This document shows positions 45,901 through 57,085 of a stretch of 64,000 nucleotides of DNA, piece after piece (the first letter of the stretch is position 1; each line of letters opens with the position of its first letter). The position numbers were made by a program, and so were the translations under genes. The stretch is from Streptomyces durmitorensis (GTDB taxonomy: Bacteria; Actinomycetota; Actinomycetes; Streptomycetales; Streptomycetaceae), in NCBI RefSeq assembly GCF_023498005.1, contig NZ_CP097289.1, forward strand, positions 8,866,001 to 8,930,000, read 5' to 3'. The notes under the pieces were generated by a model. That model searched no databases and was not told where the DNA came from. It saw only the letters and a program-made list of their open reading frames with translations.

Positions 45901-48900
45901 ACGGCACGATCGGCTCACTGACCGCCGAGCGGATCGATGCCGTCTTCCGGCCCAAGGTCGACGCGGCCTGGCACCTGCACGAGCTGACCCGCGACCTCGA
46001 CCTGTCCGCCTTCGTGCTGTTCTCGTCCGCCGCCGGTGTGTTCGGTGGCGCCGGTCAGGGCAACTACGCGGCGGCCAACGCGTTCCTGGACGCGCTCGCC
46101 CACCACCGTCACGCGGCCGGGCTTGCCGCGACCTCGCTCGCGTGGGGCCTGTGGGCCTCGGGCGGCGGCATGGCAGGCAGCCTCGACGAGGCCGACGTAC
46201 GACGGATCACCAGCGGCGGCGCGATACCGATCGGCGCGACCGAGGGCCTTGCGCTGTTCGACGCGGCGGGATCCACGGGCCGCGCGCTGCTTGCGCCCGT
46301 TCCCCTCGACCTGACCGTTCTGCAGCGGCAGGCACGCTCTCACCCCGTCCCGCACCTCCTGCGCGGCCTGGTGCGGGGCACCGCGCGCAGGACCGTCGAT
46401 CCCGCCGCCGCCCGGACCGCGCTGGCGCAGTCCCTTGCCGGCATGACCGAGGCCGAGCGGGAGAAGGCACTGCTTGACCTCGTCCGTACCCACGCCGCAG
46501 CGGTGCTCGGCCACAGTTCGGCGCACGCCGTCGCACCCGACCGCGCGTTCCGCGAGCTGGGCTTCGACTCGCTCAGCTCCGTCGAGCTGCGCAACCACCT
46601 CAACGCGGCCACCGAACTGCGCCTGCCCGCCACGCTGGTCTTCGACTACCCGAGCCCCGCGGCGCTCGCCGCCTTCATCGGCACGGAGTTCGCGGGCGCG
46701 CCCGTCGCCGTGGCGCCCACTCGCACGACCGTCGCCGTGAGCGACGAGCCGATCGCGATCGTCGGCATGAGCTGCCGCTACCCCGGCGGGGTCAACTCGC
46801 CCGAGGATCTGTGGCGACTCGTCCTCGACGGCGCCGACGCCATCAGCGAGTTCCCCGTCAACCGTGGCTGGGACCTGGACGCCCTGTACAACCCGGACCC
46901 CGAGCACATGGGGACCTCGTACACCCGCGAAGGCGGCTTCCTGCACGACGCCGACCTGTTCGACCCGGCGTTCTTCGGGATCTCGCCCCGCGAGGCCCTC
47001 GCCATGGACCCGCAGCAGCGACTGCTCCTTGAGACCTCCTGGGAGGCGTTCGAGCAGGCCGGTATCGCCCCGGAGTCCGCGCGGGGCAGCGCGACCGGGG
47101 TGTTCGCGGGCGTGATGTACCACGACTACGTGGCGCGGCTGCGTTCCGTATCGGAGGACGTCGAGGGCTACCTCGGCACGGGCGGAGCGGGCAGCGTCGC
47201 CTCCGGCCGTGTCGCCTACGCACTGGGCCTGGAGGGCCCCGCCGTCACCGTCGACACCGCGTGCTCCTCGTCCCTGGTGGCCCTGCACTGGGCGATCCAG
47301 GCGCTGCGCCAGGGGGAGTGCTCGATGGCGCTCGCCGGTGGTGTCGCCGTGATGGCGAGCCCGGCGACCTTCGTCGACTTCAGCCGCCAGCGCGGCCTGT
47401 CCGCCGACGGTCGGTGCAAGTCGTTCTCCGACGACGCCGACGGCACCGGCTGGGGCGAGGGCGTCGGCATGCTCCTCGTGGAGCGGCTCTCGGACGCCCG
47501 CCGCAACGGACACCCCGTCCTTGCCGTCATCCGTGGTTCGGCGGTGAACCAGGACGGCGCGTCCAACGGTCTCACCGCCCCGAACGGTCCCTCGCAGCAG
47601 CGCGTCATGCGACAGGCGCTCGCCAGCGCGGGCCTGACCCCGTCCGACGTGGACGCGGTCGAGGCGCACGGCACCGGCACCACGCTCGGCGACCCGATCG
47701 AGGCCCAGGCCCTCCTCGCCACCTACGGCCAGGACCGCACCGGTGAGCCCCTGTGGCTCGGCTCGATCAAGTCGAACATCGGCCACACCCAGGCCGCCGC
47801 AGGTGTCGCGGGTGTGATCAAGATGGTCATGGCGATGCGGAACGGTGTGCTGCCGCAGTCCCTGCACGTCGGCGAGCCCTCGTCGAACGTGGACTGGTCC
47901 GCGGGCGCCGTCGAGCTGTTGACCGAGGCACAGCCCTGGCCGGAGACCGGACGCAGGCGCCGAGCAGGTGTGTCGTCGTTCGGCGTGAGCGGCACGAACG
48001 CACACACCATCATCGAGCACGTGCCGGACGTGGACCACACTCCGGCCCCCGTCGACGGCGTGCTGCCGTGGGTGCTGTCCGCACGGAGCGCGGAGGCGCT
48101 GCGTGACCAGGCGATCCGGCTGCGGGAGCACGTCGAAGGTGGGCCGGAGACCGGTGCGCCGGACGTGGCCTACTCGTTGGCGACGACACGATCGGCCTTC
48201 GACCACAGGGCCGTTGTCGTGGGCGACGACCGAGCGGTGCTCCTTGACGGGCTCAACGCTCTGGCCGAGGGCCGGCCGTTCCCGGGCCTGGTCACCGGGT
48301 CCGTCGCCGTGGGCGGTGTGGGCTTCTTGTTCTCGGGTCAGGGTTCGCAGCGACTCGGGATGGGCCGTGAACTGGCCGCCCGTTTCCCGGTGTTCGCCGA
48401 GTCCTTGGACGCCGTACTGGGCGAGTTCGACCCGCGGGTGCGTGCGGTCCTCTTCGGTGAGGACGCAGATGCGCTGAATGAGACGGGGGTGACGCAGCCC
48501 GCGCTGTTCGCGGTCGAGGTCGCGCTGTTCCGGCTCCTTGAGTCGTGGGGTGTGCAGCCCGATGTCCTTGCCGGGCACTCGATCGGCGAGCTGGCCGCGG
48601 CCCACGTGGCCGGTGTGTGGTCGCTGTCCGACGCCGTCAAGGTGGTGTCGGCGCGGAGCTCGCTGATGCAGGCGCTGCCGTCCGGTGGCGCGATGGTCGC
48701 GATCCAGGCCACCGAGAGCGAGGTCGCCTCGGACCTCTCGGAGACCGTGGGCATTGCCGCGGTCAACGGATCGAATTCAGTGGTCATTTCCGGAGTCATC
48801 GCTGACGTTGAAGCAGTCGCCGAGCGTTGGCGTGAGGCGGGCCGGAAGGTGTCTCGCCTGAAGGTCAGCCACGCGTTCCACTCGCCGCTCATGGACCCGA

Positions 48901-51900
48901 TGCTCGACGACTTCCGCCGGGTCCTCGAAGAGGTGTCGTACGAGGCTCCGACCGTCCCCATCGTGTCCACACTGACCGGCGCGCGGGCGACCGCCGAAGA
49001 GCTGACGTCCCCGGAGTACTGGGTGCGGCACGTGCGCGAGTCCGTACGCTTCGCCGACGCCGTCGGCACGCTCGTGGACGAGGGTGTGGCGACGTTCGTC
49101 GAGGTCGGCCCGGGTGGCACGCTGTCGGCGCTTGGTCAGGAGTCCGCGCCGGACGCCGGGTTCGTGCCGGTGCTGCGGAACGACCGCCCGGAGGAGGCCG
49201 CGCTGGTCTCCGCCGTGGCCCAGCTCTGCACGTGGGGCACGCGGGTGGACTGGGAAGCCTTCTTCGCCGGTCGTGGCGCACGCCGGGTCGGCCTGCCCAC
49301 GTACGCGTTCCAGCACCAGAGTTACTGGCTGGACGCCGGTGTGTCGGCGGGCGACCTGGACGCCGCGGGGCTCGGCTCGGCCGGTCACCCGCTGCTCGGC
49401 GCGATCGTCGACACGGCCGACTCGGACGGGCAGCTCTTCACCGGCCGGTTGTCGGTGGCGACCCACCCGTGGCTGGCCGATCACGTCATCCAGGGCTCGA
49501 TCCTGCTGCCCGGCACGGCCTTCCTCGAGCTGGCGGTGCGCGCCGGTGACCAGGTCGGCTGCGATCTGGTCGAGGAGCTGACGCTGGAGGCGCCGCTGGT
49601 GGTGCCCGAGCGCGGTGGCGTACGGGTGCAGTTGCAGGTCGGTGAGTTGGACGAGTCCGGTCGGCGTGCGGTGACGGTGCACGCGCGGGACGATGACGGG
49701 GACCTGTGGGTGCGGCATGCGAGCGGTGTGCTCGTGGCCGGAGCTGACGCGCCGCCGGCCGATGTCGGTGCCTGGCCTCCGGCCGGGGCGCGGGCCGTGG
49801 ACCTGGACGGGCTCTACGACCGCATGGCCGACGGAGGGTTCGGCTACGGTCCGCTCTTCCAGGGGCTGCGGGCCGCGTGGCGCAAGGGCGACGAGGTGTT
49901 CGCCGAGGTCGCGCTGCCGGACGGCGCGGGAGTGGACGGTTTCGGTCTGCACCCGGCGTTGCTCGACGCGGCGCTGCACGGCATCGGGTTGATGGGCGGG
50001 CCCGAAGGACCCGGCAAGCTGCCCTTCTCGTGGTCGGGTGTGCGGCTGCACGCCTCGGGTGCGACGGTGCTGCGGGTGCGGTTGGCGCCCGCGGGGTCGG
50101 ACGGGGTGTCGTTGGCGGTCGCGGACGGCTCCGGTGCTCCGGTGGCCACGATCGAATCGCTGGTCCTCCGGCCGGTGACGGCGACGTTGTCGCGGCAGGG
50201 CTGGGAGTCGCTGTTCCGCCTGGACTGGGTGCCTGCCGCCGTGCAGGCCGGGAGTGCAGGACCGGTGGTGGAGTTCGCGGACTGGGCCGCGGTGCGGTCG
50301 GCGCTCGACGCGGGCGAGTCGCTGCCGGACCACGTCGTGGTGCGGTGCGCCGAGTCCCAGGACGTGGACGCCGTGCGCAGGGAGACGCTGAACGCCCTGG
50401 AACTCGTACAGGGCTGGCTGACCGATGACCGGTGCTTGGCGTCGCGGCTTGTCCTTGTGACGCGTGGCGCTGTCGCGGTGGGCGCCGAGGACGACGTGGC
50501 GGACCTGGCGTCGGCCGCGGTGTGGGGGCTGGTGCGTTCCGCACAGTTGGAGGACCCGGACCGCTTCGTCCTGGTGGACGTCGACGACGATGACGGCTGG
50601 CGGCAGGCGCTGACGACCGGGGAATCCCAGGTCGTCGTGCGGGACGGACGGGTGTACGTGGCCCGCCTCGCGCGAGTGCGGCCGGAGACCGGCACCGGCC
50701 CGGCGTTCGGTCCGGACAGCTCGGTCCTGGTGACCGGCGCGTCGGGCGCCCTGGGCAGTCTCGTCGCCCGGCACCTCGTCGGCGGGCACGGGGTCGAGCG
50801 CCTCGTCCTCGCCAGCAGGCGCGGGCAGGCGGCGGAAGGCGCCGAGGAGCTGCGTGCCGAACTGGTCGCGCAGGGCGCCGACGTGACGTTCGCGGTGTGT
50901 GACGTCGCGGACCGGGACGCGCTGGCCGCGCTCATCGCCGAGCACCCCGTGACCGCCGTCGTGCACACCGCCGGTGTGCTGGACGACGCCACGATCGGCT
51001 CGCTGACCCCGGATCAGGTCGACACCGTGTTCCGGCCCAAGGTCGACGCCGCCTGGAACCTGCACGAGCTGACCCGTGACCTGGATCTGTCCGCCTTCGT
51101 GCTGTTCTCCTCGGTGGCGGGCACCCTGGGCGCGACCGGCCAGGGCAACTACTCGGCCGCCAACGCGTTCCTCGACGGCCTGGCCCGGCGCAGGCGCGCC
51201 CAGGGCCTGCCCGCGACATCCCTGGCCTGGGGCCTGTGGGCCGACGGCATGGGCGCCAAGGTGGCACAGTCCGCCGCTACCGGCCTGTCCGCGGAGGAGG
51301 GCGTCGCACTTTTCGATGCCGCGGTCTCCGGGACCGACCCGGTCGTCGTACCGATGCGGCTCGACCTGCGGGCCGTACGGGAACTCCCGGTGATCCCGCC
51401 GGTGTTCAGCGGCCTGGTGCGGACGACGGCCCGCAGGGCGGCGGAGACCGGGGTCGACCCCGCAGCCGCGCTCCGCGACCGGCTCGCGTCGCTGGCCGAG
51501 GACGAACGCGAGCGGGCGCTCCTGGACCTCGTCCGCACCCAGGCCTCCGCGGTGCTCGGCCACGCCGGTCCCGAGGCGGTCTCGCTCGACCAGGCCTTCA
51601 CCGAGCTGGGCTTCGACTCGCTGACGGCCGTCGACCTGCGCAACCGGCTCAACCTGGCCACCGGCCTCCGCCTGCCCGCCACGCTGGTCTTCGACTACCC
51701 GACCCCCGCGGCACTCGCCGAGTTCATCGGCACGGAGTTCGCGGGCGCGCCCGTCGTCGCGGCACCCGCCGCCACGGTCGTGGCCGCGACCGACGAGCCG
51801 ATCGCCATCGTCGGCATGAGCTGCCGCTACCCCGGTGGCGTCCGTACGCCGGAGGACCTGTGGCGACTCGTCCTCGACGGCGCCGACGGCATCACGCCGT

Positions 51901-54900
51901 TCCCGACCGAGCGCGGCTGGGACGTGGAGTCGCTCTACGACCCGTCGGGCGAACGAGACGGCAGCTCCTACACCCGCGAGGGCGGCTTCCTGCACGACGC
52001 CGACCTGTTCGACCCGACGTTCTTCGGGATCTCGCCCCGCGAGGCGCTCGCCATGGACCCGCAGCAGCGACTGCTCCTTGAGACCTCCTGGGAGGCCTTC
52101 GAGCGGGCCGGCATCGACCCCAAGTCGCTGCGCGGCAGCGCGACCGGCGTGTTCGCGGGCGTCATGTACCACGACTACGCCTCCCAGCTGCACGGCGTGT
52201 CGAAGAGCAGCGAGGGATTCCTCGGTACGGGCAACGCGGGCAGCGTCGCCTCCGGCCGCGTGTCCTACACGTTCGGCCTCGAAGGCCCCGCGATGACCGT
52301 GGACACGGCCTGCTCGTCGTCCCTGGTCGCGCTGCACCTGGCGGCGCAGGCACTGCGGTCGGGGGAGTGCTCGCTCGCCCTCGCGGGAGGCGCCACCGTC
52401 ATGGCGACGCCCGGCGCGTTCGTCGACTTCAGCCGCCAGCAGGGCCTGTCCGCCGACGGCCGGTGCAAGTCCTTCTCCGCCGATGCCGACGGCACCGGCT
52501 GGGGTGAGGGCGTCGGCATGCTCGTACTGGAACGTCTCTCGGACGCCCGGCGCAACGGACACCCCGTACTCGCGGTGGTCCGCGGCTCCGCGGTGAACCA
52601 GGACGGTGCGTCGAACGGCCTGACCGCTCCGAACGGTCCCTCGCAGCAGCGGGTGATCCGCCAGGCGCTCGCCAGCGCGGGCCTCACCCCGTCCGACGTG
52701 GACGCGGTCGAGGCGCACGGCACCGGCACCACCCTGGGCGACCCGATCGAGGCCCAGGCGCTGCTCGCCACCTACGGACGGGACCGTGCGGGTGAGCCGC
52801 TGTGGCTGGGCTCGTTGAAGTCCAACATCGGCCACACCCAGGCCGCCGCGGGTGTGGGCGGCGTCATCAAGACGGTGATGTCGCTGCGGCACGGCGTGCT
52901 GCCGAAGACGCTGCACGTCGGCGAGCCCTCGCCGCACATCGACTGGTCGGCGGGCGCCGTGGAGCTGCTGACCGAGGCACAGCCGTGGCCTCAGGCGGAC
53001 CGGCCCCGACGGGCGGGAGTCTCGTCCTTCGGCTTCAGCGGCACCAACGCGCACGTCATCATCGAGTCGCCGGAATTCGAGTCCACGGCAGATGCCGATG
53101 TGCCGAAGGGCCCTGCCGGTCCGTGGCTGCTCTCCGGCCGCACCGAGGGCGCGCTGCGCGACCAGGCGGCGCGGTTGCGCGACCACCTGGCCGAGCGGCC
53201 CGACCTCGACCCCACTGACGTCGCCCGCGCACTCGCGACCTCGCGGGCCGGGTTCGAGCACAGGCTCGCCGTCGTCGGCGGGGATGTGGCCGACCTGACG
53301 GCCGGGCTGACCGATGCCGTCGAGGGACGGCCGGGCAGCGGAGTCGTGCTGGGTGTCTCCGATGAGCACCGGGTCGGTTTCCTGTTCTCGGGTCAGGGTT
53401 CGCAGCGGCTCGGTATGGGGCGCCAACTAGCGGACCTTTTCCCGGTGTTCGCCGAGGCACTGGACGCCGTACTGGGTGAATTCGACCCGGCGGTTCGTGA
53501 GGTGCTGTTCGGTGAGGATGCCGATGCGCTGAACGAGACGGGGGTGACGCAGCCCGCGCTGTTCGCGGTGGAGGTGGCGTTGTTCCGTCTGCTTGAGTCG
53601 TGGGGTGTGCGGCCGGACGTGCTGGCCGGGCACTCGATCGGTGAGCTGGCCGCCGCCCATGTGGCCGGTGTCTGGGCGCTGTCCGACGCCGTGAAGGTGG
53701 TGTCCGCGCGGGGCGCCCTGATGCAGGCGCTCCCCGCCGGTGGCGCGATGGTGGCGATCCAGGCGACCGAGGCCGAAGTCGCGTCGGATCTGCCGGACAC
53801 GGTCGGTGTCGCCGCGGTCAACGGGCCGACGTCGGTGGTCATTTCCGGTGTCGACACCGACGTGGAAGCAGTCGCCGAGCGGTGGCGTGAGGCGGGCCGG
53901 AAGGTGTCTCGCCTGAAGGTGAGCCACGCGTTCCACTCGCCGCTCATGGACCCGATGCTGGATGAGTTCCGCCGGGTTCTGGAGGGTGTGTCGTACGAGG
54001 CGCCCGCGATCCCGATCGTGTCCACGCTGACGGGCCGGTTGGCGACCGCCGAGGAACTGACCTCGGCGGAGTACTGGGTGCGGCACGTACGCGAGCCCGT
54101 ACGGTTCGCCGACGCCGTGGCCGGCATCGACGCGGACGTCCTCGTCGAGATGGGACCCGGTGGCGTGCTGTCGGCCCTTGGGCAGGAGTCGCTGCCGGAC
54201 GCGGCGTTCGTGCCGGTGCTGCGCGGCGACCGTACGGAGGACGGCGCCGTCATGACGGCGCTCTCCGAACTGCACGTGCGAGGCGTGCACGTCGACTGGG
54301 CCGCCTACTTCGAAGGCAGCGGCTACGGAGTCGACCTGCCGACCTACGCCTTCCAGTACCAGCGGTTCTGGCCGGACACGAGCGTGCGGCCCACCACCGA
54401 CGCGACCGGGCTCGGGCTCGGCTCCGCCGATCACCCGCTGCTCGGCACGGCGGTCGCGCTCGCGGACGAGGACACCGTCCTGTTCACGGGCAGGCTTTCG
54501 CTGCGGACGCACCCGTGGCTCGCCGAGCACGAGATCATGGGATCGGTACTGCTGCCCGGAACGGCGTTCGTCGAGCTGGCGGTGCGCGCCGGTGACCAGG
54601 TCGGTTGCACCTCGGTGGAGGAGCTGACCCTGGAGACACCGCTGGTGCTTCCCGAGCGCGGCGGTGTGCAGGTCCAGGTACGGGTCGGCGCGCCGGACGA
54701 GTCCGGCCGACGCCCGATCGCGGTCCACGCGCGGGACGAGAGCGGCGACCTGCCGTGGTCCCGGCACGCCAGCGGAGTCCTCGCCGATGACGGCGGTGCT
54801 CCCGCCGACCTCGGCGCGTGGCCGCCGGCTGGCGCGCAGGCCGTCGAACTGGACGGCTTCTACGACGGCATGGCCGACGGCGGCTTCGCCTACGGTCCGT

Positions 54901-57035
54901 TGTTCCAGGGCCTGCGGTCGGTGTGGCGCAACGGGGACGAGGTGTTCGCCGAAGTCGCGCTGCCGGAGGAAACCGCCGTCGCCGGGTTCGGCGTACACCC
55001 GGCGCTCCTTGACGCGGTGCTGCACACGGTGGCGTTCGGCGTGCTGCCCCCGGTCGAGCACGGTCGGCTGCCGTTCGCGTGGACGGGGGTCCGCCTGCAC
55101 GCCGAGGGCGCCACGACGCTGCGGGTGCGGCTGACCGCGGTGGGACCTGACGCGGTGGCCCTGGCCGTCGCCGACGGCTCCGGCGCCCCGGTCGCGACCG
55201 TGGACTCGCTGGTCCTTCGCGCGGTGTCGCCCGGTTCGCTGGGGACGGCGCGCGGGCACGAGTCGCTGTTCCGCCTTGACTGGGTGGCCGCTTCGGCGGC
55301 GGCCGGAAGTGCCGGTTCGGTGGCGGAGTTCGCCGACTGGGCGGCGGTACGGTCGGCGCTCGACGCGGACGAGTCGCTGCCGGAGAACGCCGTGGTGCGG
55401 TGCGCACGGCCCGGTGACGTGGACGCGGACGCCGTGCACCGGCAGGTGCACACCGCTCTGGAACTGGTGCAGGGCTGGCTGGCCGACGACCGCTGCGCGC
55501 AGTCGCGCCTGGTGCTCGTGACCAGCGGCGCGGTGGCGGTGGACGCCGACGACGACGTGGCGGACCTGGCATCGGCCGCGGTGTGGGGTCTGCTGCGGAC
55601 GGCACAGGCGGAGAACCCGGACCGCTTCGTCCTGGTGGACGTCGACGACGAGGACGGCTGGAAGCCTGCCGTCGTCGGCGCGGAGCCCGAGCTGGCCGTA
55701 CGCGCCGGTGAGACGTTCGTGCCGAGGCTCGTGCGGGCCCGTCCCGAAATCGAGGACGGGCGGGGCTTTGGTGCCGGTCCGGTTCTTGTGACCGGTGCGA
55801 GCGGGATGCTGGGCGGCCTTGTGGCGCGGCATCTGGTCGTACGGCACGGGGTGCGACGTCTGGTCCTTGCGAGCAGGCGTGGTCAAGTCGGCGCACTGCA
55901 CGACGAGTTGGTCGGTCTGGGTGCCGAGGTCGCGGCCGTCGCCTGTGACGTGGCGGACCGGGACGCGGTGGCGGCGCTCCTTGCCGAGCACCCCGTGACG
56001 GCCGTCGTGCACGTGGCGGGTGTCCTGGACGACGGCGTGATCGGGTCGCAGACGCCGGAGCGGATCGACACGGTGTTCCGCCCGAAGGTCGACGCCGCCT
56101 GGAATCTGCACGAGCTGACCCGTGACCTGGACCTGTCCGCGTTCGTGCTGTTCTCGTCCGCGGCGGGCACGCTGGGCAACCCCGGCCAGGCCAACTACTC
56201 CGCGGCCAACGCGTTCCTGGACGCACTCGCCCGGCACCGGCACGTCCAGGGCCTGCCCGCGACGTCGCTGGCGTGGGGCCTGTGGGCCGGAGAGGACGGC
56301 ATGGGCGCCCGCATGGCGGAGACCGGAGCCGCGGGCCTGTCCGCCGAGGAGGGCATGGAGCTGTTCGACGCGGCGGCACTCGGGACCGACCCGGTCGTCG
56401 TACCGATGCGGCTCGACCTGCGGGCCGTACGCGAACTCCCGGTGATCCCGCCGGTGTTCAGCGGCCTGGTGCGGACCACGGCCCGCAGGGCGGCGGAGAC
56501 CGGGGTCGACCCCGCGGCCGCTCTGCGGGACCGGCTCGCGGAGCTGCCGGCGACCGAGCGGACGTCCGCGCTGATGGACGTGGTGTGCACGCACGTCGCG
56601 GCCGTACTTGCGCTCCCCGGCGCCGGAGCGGTCGACGAGCGGCGCGCGTTCACCGAGCTGGGCTTCGACTCACTGACCGCGGTCGAGCTGCGCAACCGGC
56701 TCGGCGCCGCCACCGGCCTGCGGCTGCCCGCCACCGCGATCTTCGACTACCCGACCCCGCTCGACCTGGTCGGCCACATCGAGGACGCGCTCGCCGTCGC
56801 CGAACCCGACGGGGTGGCGCCGCTGCTCGCCGAACTGAGCCGCATCGAGGCGGGCCTCGCCTCGGTCAAGCCCGGCGACGACGCGGACGACCGGGTCGGT
56901 GCCCGTCTGTCGGCGCTCCTCGCGGTGTGGCGTGACAGCCGTGCCGACGCCGCCGCGCAGGCGTCCGACGACCTGGACGCCGCCACGGACGACGAGGTGT
57001 TCGACCTGCTCGGCAAGGAGTTCGGCATCTCCTGA
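36963..57035 (+). CDS. PKS3: four-module type I polyketide synthase (6690 aa)
   Basis: Adds four malonate units; its last three modules should each form a double bond. The start at 36963 is preferred to the in-frame ATG at 36936, which would add nine residues, because of the ribosome binding site and N-terminal similarity to PKS2 and PKS4. Residues 1-33 are the docking helix. Modules: m8 KS34-AT-KR-ACP (Ser1493); m9 KS1551-AT-DH-KR-ACP (Ser3203); m10 KS3261-AT-DH-KR-ACP (Ser4886); m11 KS4944-AT-DH-KR-ACP (Ser6570). The docking tail ends LLGKEFGIS. All ATs are malonyl type. The DHs of m9-m11 keep the catalytic His and Asp, and all four KRs keep Ser, Tyr and Asn. Codon 126 is TTA. PKS4 follows after 50 bp. 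Confidence 0.97.
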   Translation: MSNEEKYLDYLRRASVDLQEARGKLREAEEREAEPIAIVGMSCRFPGGVRSPEDLWRLLEDGKDAVSEFPTNRGWDLEALFDDDPDRQGTCYTREGAFIHDVPDFDPAFFGISPREAAAMDPQQRLLLETSWEAFERAGIDPHTLRGSRSGVFVGTNGQDYLARLLTGAPEGYEGYLGTGNAASVISGRLSYTFGFEGPALTVDTACSSSLVAMHLAVHALRHGECPIALAGGVTVMSTPGVFIDFSRQRGLAMDGRVKAFADAADGTGWGEGVGLLVLERLSDAERNGHEVLGVIRGSAVNQDGASNGLTAPNGPSQQRVIRQALASAQLTAAQVDAVEAHGTGTKLGDPIEAQALLTAYGQDRPADRPLWLGSVKSNIGHTQAAAGVAGVIKMVMAMRQGVLPKTLHVDEPSSHVDWSAGAVELLTEARPWPETGQPWRAGVSSFGVSGTNAHVIVEQAPVVAQEEQAQAPEPVGDAGLVPWVLSARSAEALREQAARLKSFVDEASDLAVADVGRALVSSRAVLEHRAVVVAGERSDFQAALAAVAEGRTTGAVVTGLADAPGRLAFLFSGQGSQRLGMGRELAARFPVFADSLDAVLAEFGPEVREVLFGEDADALNETGVTQPALFAVEVALFRLLESWGVQPDALAGHSIGELAAAHVAGVWSLEDAVKVVSARGALMQALPSGGAMVAIQASETEVASDLPETVGIAAVNGPSSVVISGVAADVEAVAERWREAGRKVSRLKVSHAFHSPLMAPMLDDFRRVLEEVSYEAPSIPIVSTLTGVRATAEELASAEYWVRHVRESVRFAAAVGTLVDDEVTAFVEVGPGGTLSALGQQSAPDAAFVPVLRGDRPEAVAATTAAGHLHVRGVRVDWEVFFADRSARRVDLPTYAFQRERYWLDAPSAADMEVELLSPVEARFWGVVEDGDIADLARTLDVSSDAPLSAVLPRLSAWRKEQQGRSTVDGWRYGVEWRSVAAGSGRLDGGWLVVAPVGEDRADWVRESLTRNGADDVHVLHVDPEGADWAEELAGLSALSGVVSLLGLADAGDSTVPAGVAATIGLLQALGGADVPLWCLTSGAVSAGADDVVAGFEQSMLWGLGRVAALEQPGRWGGLVDLPQAQDEATGDLLASALADPNGEDQIALRGGGILGRRLVPAPMSTNTLGAGWTPSGTVLVTGGLGALGGHVSRWLAGHGAEHVVLVSRRGRAADGAAELEAELVELGARVTFAACDMADRESVAELLESIPSLTAVVHAAGIERSGVLADLDPADLGGFADVLSAKVDGARNLHELLGDRQLDAFVLFSSIAGVWGSGGQGAYAAANAYLDSLAGHRRAVGLPATAVAWGPWGGGGMVAGAGGDAAGHLRRRGLPTMDPAVAIAGLAMALERGDGNVVVADVDWERFAGTFMAQRPSPLLGELPAVRAAFEATSAAGGMSELAQRLSGLDEVEQERQLTELVRYEAAAVLGHVSGDAFSASRAFRELGFDSLTAVELRARLSEATGVALPATLVYDYPNAAVLATYLRTELSGVVPTASASVTVSSASDEPIAIVAMSCRFPGGVSSPEELWDVVLAGEDAVSEFPTDRGWDLEALYDPDPDGVGTSYSRSGAFLSDVGAFDPAFFGISPREALAMDPQQRLLLETSWEAFERAGIDPGSLRGERVGVFVGSNMQDYGWVLGAAADDMGGYVATGNAASVASGRLSYTFGLEGPAVTVDTACSSSLVALHLAVQALQRGECELALAGGVTVMSTPTSFVEFSRQRGLAVDGRCKAFAAGADGTGWGEGVGMLFVERLSDAQRNGHQVLAVVRGSAVNQDGASNGLTAPNGPSQQRVIRQALASAGLESADVDVVEAHGTGTKLGDPIEAQAVLATYGQDRPADRPLWLGSIKSNLGHTQAAAGVAGVIKMVMSMRHGVLPKTLHVDEPSPHVDWSAGAVELLTDEREWPAVDRPWRAGVSSFGFSGTNAHTIIEQAPAVEQEEQAEAPEPMAGEGLVPWLLSAKSPEALREQAARLKSFADAAPELSVADVGRALVSSRAVLEHRAVVVGADRAELVAALEAMAEGQATGAVVKGVADEPGRLGFLFSGQGSQRLGMGRELAARFPVFADALDAVLGEFDPQVREVLFGEDADALNETGVTQPALFAVEVALFRLLESWGVRPDMLAGHSIGELAAAHVAGVWSLSDAVKVVSARAGLMQALPSGGAMVAIQASEAEVASDLSESVGIAAVNGPSSVVISGVAGDVEAVAESWREAGRKVSRLKVSHAFHSPLMDPMLDEFRRVLEGVSYEAPAIPIVSTLTGVRATAEELASAEYWVRHVRESVRFADAVSTLVDEGVATFVEVGPGGTLSALGQETAPDAGFVPVLRNDRPEAVAATTAAGQLHVRGVRVDWDVFFTGRGARWADLPTYAFQRERYWPDVQPVIGNVAAAGLGAAEHPLLGATVTLGGTDGVLLTGRLSVRTHPWLADHEIMGSVLLPGTAFVELAVRAGDQVGCDLVEELTLEAPLVLPEQGSVRVQVWVGAADESGRRELSFHSSVGDTDDGRAWTRHATGVLGAGGRSGGASLAEWPPAGAEAVDLDGYYDRMVAGGFGYGPVFQGLRSAWRSGNEMFAEVALPDGVKAEGFGLHPALLDATLQAIGLMGEADAPGKLPFSWSGVRLHASGATALRVRLSPTGADGVALTVADGSGAPVATIDSLVLRPAAPAQVAADDRDDALFGVDWVSVPLARDDVSTVEWTDLEALTQAAELPDFVVLSCPVSSGSDPVAGAHEAAHWALNAVQSWLNDERFDASRLVIVTNGAIAATADDDVRDVAQAAVWGLLRSAQSENPDRIVLVDLDDEASSRDVLPSALATGEPQLALRSGAASAPRLARARQSVVEDPGFGTGAVLLTGATGTLGGLVARHLVAERGVRNLLLVSRRGAAAEGAEELRGELTAQGAEVTYAACDVADRAALQALLAEHDISAVVHTAGVLDDGTIGSLTAERIDAVFRPKVDAAWHLHELTRDLDLSAFVLFSSAAGVFGGAGQGNYAAANAFLDALAHHRHAAGLAATSLAWGLWASGGGMAGSLDEADVRRITSGGAIPIGATEGLALFDAAGSTGRALLAPVPLDLTVLQRQARSHPVPHLLRGLVRGTARRTVDPAAARTALAQSLAGMTEAEREKALLDLVRTHAAAVLGHSSAHAVAPDRAFRELGFDSLSSVELRNHLNAATELRLPATLVFDYPSPAALAAFIGTEFAGAPVAVAPTRTTVAVSDEPIAIVGMSCRYPGGVNSPEDLWRLVLDGADAISEFPVNRGWDLDALYNPDPEHMGTSYTREGGFLHDADLFDPAFFGISPREALAMDPQQRLLLETSWEAFEQAGIAPESARGSATGVFAGVMYHDYVARLRSVSEDVEGYLGTGGAGSVASGRVAYALGLEGPAVTVDTACSSSLVALHWAIQALRQGECSMALAGGVAVMASPATFVDFSRQRGLSADGRCKSFSDDADGTGWGEGVGMLLVERLSDARRNGHPVLAVIRGSAVNQDGASNGLTAPNGPSQQRVMRQALASAGLTPSDVDAVEAHGTGTTLGDPIEAQALLATYGQDRTGEPLWLGSIKSNIGHTQAAAGVAGVIKMVMAMRNGVLPQSLHVGEPSSNVDWSAGAVELLTEAQPWPETGRRRRAGVSSFGVSGTNAHTIIEHVPDVDHTPAPVDGVLPWVLSARSAEALRDQAIRLREHVEGGPETGAPDVAYSLATTRSAFDHRAVVVGDDRAVLLDGLNALAEGRPFPGLVTGSVAVGGVGFLFSGQGSQRLGMGRELAARFPVFAESLDAVLGEFDPRVRAVLFGEDADALNETGVTQPALFAVEVALFRLLESWGVQPDVLAGHSIGELAAAHVAGVWSLSDAVKVVSARSSLMQALPSGGAMVAIQATESEVASDLSETVGIAAVNGSNSVVISGVIADVEAVAERWREAGRKVSRLKVSHAFHSPLMDPMLDDFRRVLEEVSYEAPTVPIVSTLTGARATAEELTSPEYWVRHVRESVRFADAVGTLVDEGVATFVEVGPGGTLSALGQESAPDAGFVPVLRNDRPEEAALVSAVAQLCTWGTRVDWEAFFAGRGARRVGLPTYAFQHQSYWLDAGVSAGDLDAAGLGSAGHPLLGAIVDTADSDGQLFTGRLSVATHPWLADHVIQGSILLPGTAFLELAVRAGDQVGCDLVEELTLEAPLVVPERGGVRVQLQVGELDESGRRAVTVHARDDDGDLWVRHASGVLVAGADAPPADVGAWPPAGARAVDLDGLYDRMADGGFGYGPLFQGLRAAWRKGDEVFAEVALPDGAGVDGFGLHPALLDAALHGIGLMGGPEGPGKLPFSWSGVRLHASGATVLRVRLAPAGSDGVSLAVADGSGAPVATIESLVLRPVTATLSRQGWESLFRLDWVPAAVQAGSAGPVVEFADWAAVRSALDAGESLPDHVVVRCAESQDVDAVRRETLNALELVQGWLTDDRCLASRLVLVTRGAVAVGAEDDVADLASAAVWGLVRSAQLEDPDRFVLVDVDDDDGWRQALTTGESQVVVRDGRVYVARLARVRPETGTGPAFGPDSSVLVTGASGALGSLVARHLVGGHGVERLVLASRRGQAAEGAEELRAELVAQGADVTFAVCDVADRDALAALIAEHPVTAVVHTAGVLDDATIGSLTPDQVDTVFRPKVDAAWNLHELTRDLDLSAFVLFSSVAGTLGATGQGNYSAANAFLDGLARRRRAQGLPATSLAWGLWADGMGAKVAQSAATGLSAEEGVALFDAAVSGTDPVVVPMRLDLRAVRELPVIPPVFSGLVRTTARRAAETGVDPAAALRDRLASLAEDERERALLDLVRTQASAVLGHAGPEAVSLDQAFTELGFDSLTAVDLRNRLNLATGLRLPATLVFDYPTPAALAEFIGTEFAGAPVVAAPAATVVAATDEPIAIVGMSCRYPGGVRTPEDLWRLVLDGADGITPFPTERGWDVESLYDPSGERDGSSYTREGGFLHDADLFDPTFFGISPREALAMDPQQRLLLETSWEAFERAGIDPKSLRGSATGVFAGVMYHDYASQLHGVSKSSEGFLGTGNAGSVASGRVSYTFGLEGPAMTVDTACSSSLVALHLAAQALRSGECSLALAGGATVMATPGAFVDFSRQQGLSADGRCKSFSADADGTGWGEGVGMLVLERLSDARRNGHPVLAVVRGSAVNQDGASNGLTAPNGPSQQRVIRQALASAGLTPSDVDAVEAHGTGTTLGDPIEAQALLATYGRDRAGEPLWLGSLKSNIGHTQAAAGVGGVIKTVMSLRHGVLPKTLHVGEPSPHIDWSAGAVELLTEAQPWPQADRPRRAGVSSFGFSGTNAHVIIESPEFESTADADVPKGPAGPWLLSGRTEGALRDQAARLRDHLAERPDLDPTDVARALATSRAGFEHRLAVVGGDVADLTAGLTDAVEGRPGSGVVLGVSDEHRVGFLFSGQGSQRLGMGRQLADLFPVFAEALDAVLGEFDPAVREVLFGEDADALNETGVTQPALFAVEVALFRLLESWGVRPDVLAGHSIGELAAAHVAGVWALSDAVKVVSARGALMQALPAGGAMVAIQATEAEVASDLPDTVGVAAVNGPTSVVISGVDTDVEAVAERWREAGRKVSRLKVSHAFHSPLMDPMLDEFRRVLEGVSYEAPAIPIVSTLTGRLATAEELTSAEYWVRHVREPVRFADAVAGIDADVLVEMGPGGVLSALGQESLPDAAFVPVLRGDRTEDGAVMTALSELHVRGVHVDWAAYFEGSGYGVDLPTYAFQYQRFWPDTSVRPTTDATGLGLGSADHPLLGTAVALADEDTVLFTGRLSLRTHPWLAEHEIMGSVLLPGTAFVELAVRAGDQVGCTSVEELTLETPLVLPERGGVQVQVRVGAPDESGRRPIAVHARDESGDLPWSRHASGVLADDGGAPADLGAWPPAGAQAVELDGFYDGMADGGFAYGPLFQGLRSVWRNGDEVFAEVALPEETAVAGFGVHPALLDAVLHTVAFGVLPPVEHGRLPFAWTGVRLHAEGATTLRVRLTAVGPDAVALAVADGSGAPVATVDSLVLRAVSPGSLGTARGHESLFRLDWVAASAAAGSAGSVAEFADWAAVRSALDADESLPENAVVRCARPGDVDADAVHRQVHTALELVQGWLADDRCAQSRLVLVTSGAVAVDADDDVADLASAAVWGLLRTAQAENPDRFVLVDVDDEDGWKPAVVGAEPELAVRAGETFVPRLVRARPEIEDGRGFGAGPVLVTGASGMLGGLVARHLVVRHGVRRLVLASRRGQVGALHDELVGLGAEVAAVACDVADRDAVAALLAEHPVTAVVHVAGVLDDGVIGSQTPERIDTVFRPKVDAAWNLHELTRDLDLSAFVLFSSAAGTLGNPGQANYSAANAFLDALARHRHVQGLPATSLAWGLWAGEDGMGARMAETGAAGLSAEEGMELFDAAALGTDPVVVPMRLDLRAVRELPVIPPVFSGLVRTTARRAAETGVDPAAALRDRLAELPATERTSALMDVVCTHVAAVLALPGAGAVDERRAFTELGFDSLTAVELRNRLGAATGLRLPATAIFDYPTPLDLVGHIEDALAVAEPDGVAPLLAELSRIEAGLASVKPGDDADDRVGARLSALLAVWRDSRADAAAQASDDLDAATDDEVFDLLGKEFGIS
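37062..41560 (+). other. PKS3 module m8: KS-AT(malonyl)-KR(A type)-ACP
   Basis: KS Cys is at 37581-37583. AT starts about 38667 with GHSIGE (Ser 38925-38927) and HAFH. There is no DH. KR has [11 protein letters not shown] with Tyr at 40935-40937; the Trp marker and no LDD make it A1 type, intact. ACP Ser is at 41439-41441. The outcome is an L-hydroxyl, probably the last hydroxyl before the polyene. The KR-ACP half is a close copy of m4. Confidence 0.93.
37338..37340 (+). promoter_or_regulatory. TTA codon in PKS3 (codon 126)
   Basis: In-frame TTA in the first KS, in the motif [13 protein letters not shown]4 has a TTA at the equivalent codon. It is the only in-frame TTA I found in this gene, and suggests bldA control. 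Confidence 0.8.
41613..46690 (+). other. PKS3 module m9: KS-AT(malonyl)-DH(active)-KR(B type)-ACP
   Basis: KS Cys is at 42132-42134; the second His motif is KSNLGHT. AT starts about 43218 with GHSIGE and HAFH. DH spans about 44281-45085 with [14 protein letters not shown]: His at 44379-44381, YGP and the later Asp present, so it should be active. KR has LDD and GAGQGNY, so it is B type. ACP Ser is at 46569-46571. The outcome is a double bond, the first in the row. The DH surroundings closely resemble the dead DHs of m3, m5 and m6, which makes the His difference stand out. Confidence 0.92.
46743..51740 (+). other. PKS3 module m10: KS-AT(malonyl)-DH(active)-KR(B type)-ACP
   Basis: KS Cys is at 47262-47264. 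AT starts about 48315 with GHSIGE and HAFH. DH spans about 49383-50190 with [14 protein letters not shown]: His at 49482-49484 and Asp in [11 protein letters not shown] has LDD and [10 protein letters not shown], so it is B type. ACP Ser is at 51618-51620. The outcome is a double bond. Confidence 0.92.
51792..56800 (+). other. PKS3 module m11: KS-AT(malonyl)-DH(active)-KR(B type)-ACP
   Basis: KS Cys is at 52311-52313. AT starts about 53373 with GHSIGE and HAFH. DH spans about 54429-55225 with [14 protein letters not shown]: His at 54528-54530 and Asp in [11 protein letters not shown] has LDD and [10 protein letters not shown], so it is B type. ACP Ser is at 56670-56672. The outcome is a double bond. 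The gene then runs into the acidic docking tail. Confidence 0.92.
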
Positions 57036-57085
57036 CCCGCCCCCGGCCACCGCACTTGCACGAACACTGCCTGGAGTTGAGAACG
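57036..57085. other. PKS3-PKS4 spacer (50 bp)
   Basis: Shortest of the three gaps. It contains the PKS4 ribosome binding site and nothing else recognisable. No duplicated gene end is present, unlike the two upstream junctions. Confidence 0.8.
57073..57076 (+). promoter_or_regulatory. Ribosome binding site of PKS4
   Basis: GGAG ends 9 bases before the ATG at 57086, which opens a docking helix like those of PKS2 and PKS3. Confidence 0.8.

Noticed and set aside
57036..57085. Possible terminator between PKS3 and PKS4
   Set aside because: The 50 bp are C-rich at first, but no stem-loop can be drawn.
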